From: CAJXJP01 sp964022365
Lineage (GTDB): Bacteria > Patescibacteriota > Gracilibacteria > BD1-5 > UBA6164
Direction: 5' to 3'
NCBI GenBank assembly: GCA_964022365.1
Contig: CAXHZN010000020.1
Coordinates: forward strand, 1 to 12,867
Length of the DNA stretch: 12,867 bases
Part shown: positions 8,373 through 12,867 of the stretch, in pieces
Layout of the letters: each line of letters opens with the position of its first letter
How positions within the stretch are numbered: position 1 is the stretch's first letter
Notes under the pieces: generated by a model
The model's database searches: none
What the model was told of the DNA's origin: nothing
What the model saw: the letters and a program-made list of their open reading frames with translations, nothing else
Translations under genes and position numbers: made by a program

Positions 8373-8802
8373 TTATGATGACTTTTTATTATGACTAGAA
8401 ACTGGTAACACTTACTTATTTCATTGAAACATAAATACAGAACATCCTCATTACCAAGTTATATTAAATAATGAGATATGAAATGATCCAATATGTATAT
8501 TTTTATCTGTATCTAGTAGTAAAATTAACAAAAGAGAGGAATTTATAAAAAGTAGATGACTTGATATCAAAACATTAGTTATGGTAGAATCAGAAGAAGT
8601 AAATTTTTTTTCAAAGCAATCATGTTTCAACTGTAATGATATACAACAATATAGTCCTCACGACTTATATTGAATATATCTACAATGAAATTTAAAATAT
8701 CAATGAAAAATTCCTCACAAAATTTTAATTAAAATACAAGAATGAGTTAAAATTAGTGAGATGATTTCAAATAGAGATAAAAAAATTATTTGAATTATTT
8801 AA
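8365..8802 (+). CDS. Putative toxin partner of the Panacea protein (possibly PemK/MazF-like)
   Basis: A 145-residue protein starting inside the antitoxin's last codons (ATG 8365). It is soluble, with an N-terminal T-G-N-T-Y-L-F-H-G (residues 13-21), P-H-Y-Q-V-I-L-N (28-35), a C-F-N-C pair (87-90) and a C-terminal helix. The G-x-x-Y-L-F and P-x-x-V-I-L pattern resembles the small beta-barrel of PemK/MazF-type RNases, but I cannot confirm catalytic residues. The toxin role rests mainly on the overlap with a Panacea antitoxin, whose neighbours are typically toxins. Nine of ten glycines are TGA, so it could not be made in full by a cell using the standard code. It could instead be a non-toxic Panacea-associated protein. 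Confidence 0.62.
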
Positions 8803-8935
8803 TCAACTTATAAATTTTCTTTAATGCTTTAAATAAAGTTTTAAATTCCTTTTTATTAAATACTACCCATAATGCATATTTTCTAGTAAAAGTTCCACCA
8901 TAAGCTTCGATGGGTTGCCAAAATAAAATGAAATT
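8795..8935 (-). pseudogene. Possible C-terminal gene remnant
   Basis: On the minus strand a 46-codon frame without a start codon runs to TAA at 8795-8797, overlapping the toxin's 3' end. Its residues look protein-like rather than random: W-Q-P-I-E-A-Y-G-G-T-F-T-R-K-Y, then a hydrophobic stretch and a lysine-rich helical tail ending K-L-I-K. Upstream of it lies an 18-bp hairpin with no gene leading in, so if it is real it is the cut-off end of a gene. I do not recognise the family. A chance open frame is quite possible. Confidence 0.3.
8892..8899 (+). repeat. GTTCCACC direct repeat, right copy
   Basis: Second exact copy of the word at 7627-7634, 1265 bases away, on the far side of the toxin-antitoxin genes and inside the minus-strand remnant. 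Confidence 0.35.
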
Positions 8936-8980
8936 AATAAAATCTACTCAATAATATTGAGTAGATTTTATTTTATTATT
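8936..8980. terminator. Perfect 18-bp hairpin, terminator-like on both strands
   Basis: Arms 8936-8953 and 8955-8972 are exact reverse complements with a single central base, and T-rich sequence follows on the plus strand. It separates the toxin-antitoxin unit from the Cys-rich gene. Confidence 0.7.
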
Positions 8981-8985
8981 TATAA

Positions 8986-9013
8986 TTGACATAATATATT
9001 AATCTACTATAAT
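8986..9013 (+). promoter_or_regulatory. Consensus sigma-70-type promoter of the Cys-rich gene
   Basis: Perfect TTGACA (8986-8991), a 16-base spacer and perfect TATAAT (9008-9013); the start would fall near 9020. A true Shine-Dalgarno site, AGAGG (9044-9048), lies 6 bases before the ATG at 9055. It is the only clear ribosome-binding site with an ATG start in this window. Confidence 0.85.
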
Positions 9014-9054
9014 TCGAACACTTTAAAAATAGACATACAAAAAAGAGGTACAAT

Positions 9055-9426
9055 ATGTCTGAAGTAAAAACACAAGATTGTGATTTTTGTGAAAAATCAT
9101 TTAAACCAAACCAAATGATTGGTTTATTATGTAAGCCTTGTAACTCAGAAACGCAAGTTTGTAATGAATGTGAAAATAGAGTTTATAAGGATCGTATAAA
9201 TTCAGATGGTGACTGTAAAAGCTGTGAAGATAAAGTCAAATGCGATGGAGACTGTAGTGAAAAATTTCATACAGATGAATTACGTAATGGAAAATGTGAT
9301 TCATGCAATGAAGTAAGTATGGATCCATTGGAAGATTTATGTGAAATAGGAGACTGTGAAAATATTTCCTATATTCAATACAATGGTTTTAGTCATTGTC
9401 GTAATTGTTACGATACATCAGATTAA
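9055..9426 (+). CDS. Cysteine-rich multi-zinc-ribbon protein
   Basis: A 123-residue acidic protein with 16 cysteines, nearly all in pairs: C9-x2-C12, C26-x2-C29, C36-x2-C39, C54-x2-C57, C63-x3-C67, C81-x2-C84, C96-x4-C101 and C115-x2-C118. Eight pairs suggest about four zinc-binding sites of treble-clef or rubredoxin type; H72 and H114 could also contribute. There is no signal peptide or membrane segment. Such proteins usually bind nucleic acid or other proteins, but no family is recognised. None of its six glycines uses TGA, so the protein is the same under code 25 and the standard code, unlike its neighbours. With a consensus promoter and a good Shine-Dalgarno site this suggests recent arrival from a standard-code donor such as a phage or host. 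It is a single-gene unit between terminators. Confidence 0.82.
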   Translation: MSEVKTQDCDFCEKSFKPNQMIGLLCKPCNSETQVCNECENRVYKDRINSDGDCKSCEDKVKCDGDCSEKFHTDELRNGKCDSCNEVSMDPLEDLCEIGDCENISYIQYNGFSHCRNCYDTSD

Positions 9427-9443
9427 TTAAATAATCTAAAATT

Positions 9444-9474
9444 AAAAAAAAAGAGCCATGGGCTCTTTTTTTTT
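9444..9474. terminator. Bidirectional terminator between convergent genes
   Basis: AAGAGCC (9451-9457), loop ATG, GGCTCTT (9461-9467), with an A run on the left and a T run on the right. It serves the Cys-rich gene on the plus strand and the helicase on the minus strand, whose stop codon overlaps its edge. Confidence 0.9.
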
Positions 9475-10708
9475 AACGTTTTTTTCTTCTTGGTTTTTTA
9501 GAAACATAACTTTCTGTAACTTCAAAATTTCATAAACTTCTTTTTGTGGAAAGTTTTAGATTTATATAATCTTTATTTGTATTTTCTGGAATTTTTGTAT
9601 TTATTAATTCTTCGATACTAGCCATTTTTTCTTTTTGTGCAGGTACATAAAAACTCAAAGCTAATCATTTTTTACCAGCACGAGCTGTTCTTCCGATTCT
9701 ATGAACGAATGTCTCATTTTCTTGAGGTAGATCATAGTTTATAACACATGTGACATCTTTTACATCTATTCCACGAGATAAAATATCTGTTGCTACTAAA
9801 ACTTGAATTTCTCAGTTCTTTAAGTTTTTAATAGCTCTTTGTCTTGCATTTTGACTTCTGTTTCTGTGAATGTGATCACAAGAAATATTTTCTCTTTGTA
9901 ATATTTCCAGTACTTCTTCGGTTCTATCTTTTGTTTTTACAAAAATTATAACTGAATCAAAAGCATTATTTTGAAGAGTATAAATAAGTAATTGAGGCTT
10001 TAATTCATCTTCCACGCAAAATATTTCCTGAGAAATAGTATCAACCGTACTCGAGTTTGTATGAACTTCGACTTTGACTGGATTAGAAAGTATTTTTCCT
10101 GCAAGAGTTTCTATTTTTTCAGGCATTGTTGCAGAGAAAAATAAATTTTGTTTTCTATTTGGAATATAATCGAGTATTTTATATACATCATCTATAAAAC
10201 CCATATTTAGCATTTTATCAGCCTCATCAAGTGTGAAAATTTCTACATCAGATAAGTCTATTATTTTTTGTTCAACCAGATCTAGGAGTCTCCCAGGAGT
10301 TGCTATAAGCATATCTACTCATTTATTAATGACTTTTTCTTGATGAAATTGATTCACACCTCAATAAATAACGGTATGTTTAATATTTGTATTTGTACAA
10401 AATGCTTTTGATTCTTCTCAAATCTGAATAGCTAATTCACGAGTTGGAGCTAAAATCAGAGATGTTATTTTTCTATCAATTTTTCATTCTGTATAACCAG
10501 TATCCGCACGTTTATTATAAAGATTTTGTAAAATAGGCAGGATGAAAGCAAGTGTTTTCCCACTTCATGTTTGAGCAAGACCTAAAACATCTTTTTTTTC
10601 TAAAATCGCAGGGATTATTCATTGTTGAATTTGAGTTGGTTCTATAAATTCTTTTCTTACAAGGGCTTTTTGAATAGGTCAAATTAAATCTAAATCAGTA
10701 AATTTCAT
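9473..10708 (-). CDS. DEAD-box ATP-dependent RNA helicase (RhlE-like)
   Basis: A 411-residue helicase that unwinds RNA duplexes using ATP, acting in RNA decay, ribosome assembly or cold adaptation. Visible motifs in order: Q motif P-T-Q-I-Q-Q (24-29), Walker A A-Q-T-G-S-G-K-T (45-52), P-T-R-E-L, T-P-G-R, D-E-A-D (161-164), S-A-T, V-A-T-D-I-L-S-R-G-I-D and H-R-I-G-R-T-A-R (336-343). The short basic C-terminal tail (K-K-P-R-R-K-K-R) can bind RNA. Length and order suit the RhlE branch. The H-G-N/D-x-S-Q motif reads H-R-N-R-S-Q, a glycine-to-arginine change. Walker A and several other glycines are TGA. Under the standard code it would break into pieces. Start ATG at 10706-10708 has a promoter close upstream. 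Confidence 0.95.
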
Positions 10709-10736
10709 ATATATAGTATTAAAATAAATTTCCTAG

Positions 10737-10764
10737 ATAGTACGCAATAAAACAAAAATATCAA
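10737..10764 (-). promoter_or_regulatory. Promoter of the helicase gene
   Basis: On the minus strand, TTGATA (10759-10764), a 16-base spacer and TACTAT (10737-10742). The start falls near 10730, about 22 bases before the ATG. Confidence 0.6.
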
Positions 10765-10782
10765 TTATTAATCATTCAAGAC

Positions 10783-10810
10783 TATACAATCACATTTTTA
10801 TTAATATAAT
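10783..10810 (+). promoter_or_regulatory. Promoter of the spermidine-synthase-like gene
   Basis: TATACA (10783-10788), a 16-base spacer and perfect TATAAT (10805-10810), divergent from the helicase promoter; the leader would be about 35 bases. Confidence 0.5.
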
Positions 10811-10851
10811 CTAAAAAATATAAATTTTTATATATTAAATAAAAATCAAAA

Positions 10852-11664
10852 ATGATAAGAGAATATGAATCAAATTTTTACAATGAACCTATAATCGTTG
10901 AAAATATAGATGATGAAGTTTGTGTTTCTATATTGGATAATTTAGAAAGGGAATCGGTCTATGGTTGGTACGATTTAAAAAATAAAAATACTCCTCTAAG
11001 TTATATAAATAAATGAATTTTATGAGGTTTAATGCAAGAAAGTATTAATAAAGTTTTGATTTTATGATCAGGTTGAGGAACTTATATAAAATATATAGAA
11101 GATAATTTCATATATGCAGAAATAACTGCTGTTGATGTAGATCCTGCGATGATTGAAATAGCAAAAAAAGAATTAAATATAGAAACAAAAAATATTTTTA
11201 CGGATGATGTTTTAAGATTCACAAAAAAATTAATTAAAAAGTGAGAAAAATTTGATCTAATATTATTTGATATTTATGGTTCAACAGGGGAAATTCCTAA
11301 ACATATAATTGTCGATGAATTATTTTCAGATTTATGAAAATTACTTTATCCATCATGAGTATTTTCTATAAATTATGCTAATTTTTATTTAAAATCTCAC
11401 GATATAATTGACCAAGAAAGAAAAAAGAAATATATTCTCATTCATAGAAAATTAGTAGATACATTCTGAGAACATTTTATTTCCTTTTTAGAAAATAAAA
11501 TAGATGGTGAAAATATTTCTGTGAGTTATAATCTTAACAAAGAATATTCAAAACAAGATATATTAGATGAATATAAGAGAAAAGTAGAATTTGAAGATAT
11601 AAATCCAGATGAAAATTTAATTAAAAATTTAATTCTAGATGAAAAAAAAGTTTTTTTAAGATAA
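10852..11664 (+). CDS. Spermidine-synthase-like SAM-dependent methyltransferase fold protein
   Basis: A 270-residue Rossmann-fold protein. Motif I is V-L-I-L-G-S-G-G-G-T-Y (68-78), followed by the acidic strand A-V-D-V-D-P (93-98), a D-D pair (118-119) and D-L-I-L-F-D-I-Y-G (135-143), the order of the polyamine aminopropyltransferase superfamily. The spermidine synthase G-G-G-D-G motif is replaced by G-S-G-G-G-T, so aminopropyl transfer to putrescine is doubtful; many such proteins bind S-adenosylmethionine for other reactions. Two of the four glycines in motif I are TGA codons. The C-terminal about 90 residues are charged and unassigned. It is transcribed alone, divergent from the helicase and convergent with ruvC. 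Superfamily call good, substrate unknown. Confidence 0.82.
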
Positions 11665-11672
11665 ATTAAAAA

Positions 11673-11721
11673 ATAAAATAAAAAAAATAATATTTGTAAA
11701 ATATTATTTTTTTTATTTTAT
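11673..11721. terminator. All-A/T 23-bp bidirectional terminator
   Basis: Arms 11673-11695 and 11699-11721 are exact reverse complements around GTA and contain no G or C. It sits between the convergent methyltransferase-like gene and ruvC and overlaps the ruvC stop codon. Confidence 0.78.
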
Positions 11722-12212
11722 AATAATCATCTATTATTTATAAAATTTGCATTGAGTAGTCACATATAAGCTAATCAAATAGCATCTGCTGCATCATCAG
11801 GTTTTGGAATCGCATCCATTTTAAATAGCATTTTTATTGCATTTTGAAGCTGGAGTTTATTACAATTTCCATGTCATGTAATTGCTTTTTTAACTTGAAG
11901 AGGAGTGTATTCTACTATTTTTATATCTGCTTTTATACATTCATACATTATCACTCAACGAGCATGAGAAACATCAATTCATGTTTTTACATTTGTTTGG
12001 AAAAATAATTTTTCAATAGAAACAATATCCGGTTTATATGTTTGAATAATTTGCTTCATATCCATACCTATTTCTAATAATTTTACACTTAATTCCATTT
12101 TTGGAGTAGTCGAAAAAACTCAATAATCGACAATGTGATTATTCATTCAATCTTTGTCTATTATCGCAAAACCAATAGTCGTAGTTCACGGATCAATTCA
12201 CAAAATTCTCAT
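11718..12212 (-). CDS. ruvC: Holliday junction resolvase RuvC
   Basis: Crossover junction endodeoxyribonuclease that cuts Holliday junctions as a dimer with RuvAB in recombinational repair. The 164-residue length is typical. The four acidic metal ligands are visible: D7 in G-I-D-P-G, E67 in S-I-E-K-L-F-F, and D140 and D143 in D-D-A-A-D-A. The G-x-G-x-x-x-K-x-Q segment (113-121) is present as G-H-G-N-C-N-K-L-Q. Ten of thirteen glycines, including both in G-I-D-P-G, are TGA codons. The start ATG (12210-12212) is fixed by the family's N-terminus; there is no Shine-Dalgarno site, and a TATAAT on the minus strand (12230-12235) gives a very short leader. ruvA and ruvB are not in the window. Confidence 0.95.
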
Positions 12213-12238
12213 AATTTATTTTTTTTATTATTATATTT

Positions 12239-12267
12239 TTGACAAAGTTTAGTTTTTATAGTTTAAT
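12239..12267 (+). promoter_or_regulatory. Promoter of the 49-aa gene
   Basis: Perfect TTGACA (12239-12244), a 17-base spacer and TTTAAT (12262-12267). It faces away from ruvC, whose own TATAAT lies just upstream on the other strand. The leader is about 55 bases. Confidence 0.65.
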
Positions 12268-12329
12268 ATATAAGTACACGAAATCAAGAAGAGATTTAAA
12301 TAGTGCAATTATGAAATAACAAAACTAAA

Positions 12330-12479
12330 ATGCAAAAACTAAACTTTACAATCGAACCAAATATATTAGAAGCAATTTCTAATTCAACAAAAATTTCAAA
12401 TTCTGAAAAAGTAGAAATCTTAAGAATTGTTGGATACATGACTAGTTCAGAAAAAAAAGAACTCGTTGAATTAGTTTAA
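12330..12479 (+). CDS. Small hypothetical protein, 49 aa
   Basis: A short frame with its own consensus-like promoter and a perfect terminator directly after the stop, which together support a real transcript. The protein is soluble and helical in character, with two amphipathic stretches: I-E-P-N-I-L-E-A-I and S-E-K-V-E-I-L-R-I-V-G-Y-M, then a second S-E-K-K-E-L-V-E-L-V. The two S-E-K units look like a short helix-turn repeat. It has no TGA codon, and its one glycine is GGA. No family is recognised; a small regulator or assembly factor is possible. The transcript could also act as an RNA. Confidence 0.65.
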   Translation: MQKLNFTIEPNILEAISNSTKISNSEKVEILRIVGYMTSSEKKELVELV

Positions 12480-12508
12480 AAACTGTAAATATTACAGTTT
12501 TTATTTTT
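12478..12508. terminator. Bidirectional terminator
   Basis: AAAAACTGTAA (12478-12488) pairs exactly with TTACAGTTTTT (12492-12502) around ATA. It closes the 49-aa gene and the convergent pilin-like gene, overlapping both stop codons. Confidence 0.85.
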
Positions 12509-12866
12509 GAAAATATTCAGCTGTAATATTTTTATTAACTCCATCAGAAATTATTAAATCCCATAAAATAGAGTCTCAACTATCAGATTTTTTTTCTGCC
12601 TTTAGTTGATATTCTAAATTATTTAATTCAACATAACTATTAGGATCTCACAGAGAACACGAATTTTTATTTACTCATAAATCTATATATATTTCATCGT
12701 CACCACTGTGGAGTTGAGAAATTCATATAGATCGTAAACATTCACTCATTGGTTGTAATAAAAAATGACTATTTTTTATATTTTGAGAGGTAGACATTAT
12801 TTTATTATTTTCTCAAATAAGTTTAAATACTCAAAAAACAGCAATAGTTAAAATACTTGTTGCTAC
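12501..12866 (-). CDS. Type IV pilin-like (pseudopilin) protein, C-terminal part
   Basis: The frame is open from the window edge to TAA at 12501-12503, 121 residues visible. It begins V-A-T-S-I-L-T-I-A-V-F-G-V-F-K-L-I, which matches the continuation of the pilin helix normally preceded by F-T-L-I-E-x-L; the prepilin cleavage site lies outside the window. After the helix comes a small globular region with two cysteines close together (S-C-S-L-G and E-C-L), typical of minor pilins. In this family the protein is processed by a prepilin peptidase and assembled into pili or pseudopili. Several glycines are TGA. It holds the second in-frame CGA codon of the window (12732-12734). Confidence 0.6.
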
Positions 12867-12867
12867 A

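Noticed and set aside
7551..8920. att-like duplication of the tRNA 3' end (TTGCCA at 7554-7559 and near 8915)
   Set aside because: Only six bases match and no integrase is present.

Overview
The window is a very AT-rich bacterial segment whose genes only make sense if UGA is read as glycine (genetic code 25). Conserved motifs run straight through in-frame TGA at invariant glycines: polymerase motif B (F-G-V-I-Y-G), the helicase Walker A (T-G-S-G-K-T), RuvC (G-I-D-P-G) and the transglutaminase G-V-C-E-G-Y. All genes end in TAA or TAG. Recoding, low GC and mostly SD-less starts point to the candidate phyla Absconditabacteria (SR1) or Gracilibacteria (BD1-5); I cannot decide between them.

Layout. 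3-575: 3' part of a multi-pass membrane protein, closed by a 16-bp terminator hairpin. 609-5683: a tight same-strand block holding an N-terminally truncated DNA polymerase I, two small membrane proteins, a secreted S41 (CtpA-type) protease with SLH-like and PDZ regions, and a secreted transglutaminase-fold protein, ending in a terminator. 5778-7420: two unrecognised proteins, then a terminator. 7483-7559: an odd tRNA with a CCG anticodon and an enlarged anticodon loop. 7742-8802: a Panacea-antitoxin/putative toxin pair behind a strong promoter with palindromic operator-like sites. 8795-8972: a minus-strand coding remnant and a hairpin. 9055-9426: a 16-cysteine protein with a consensus promoter, a Shine-Dalgarno site and no UGA glycines, unlike its neighbours. 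9473-12866: mostly housekeeping genes on alternating strands: DEAD-box helicase (-), spermidine-synthase-like methyltransferase fold (+), ruvC (-), a 49-aa protein (+) and the C-terminal part of a pilin-like protein (-), separated by bidirectional terminators.

How it fits together. The first operon pairs a DNA polymerase with two cell-surface enzymes and small membrane proteins. The tRNA-to-terminator stretch (about 7480-9475) looks like a small accessory island: tRNA, toxin-antitoxin pair, a repeated GTTCCAC word, a gene remnant and a gene with foreign-looking expression signals. The most notable items are the tRNA, the truncated polymerase beginning at a terminator hairpin, the toxin-antitoxin pair and the Cys-rich gene. 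No CRISPR array, transposase, rRNA or replication origin is visible, and no gene-free stretch exceeds 300 bases.
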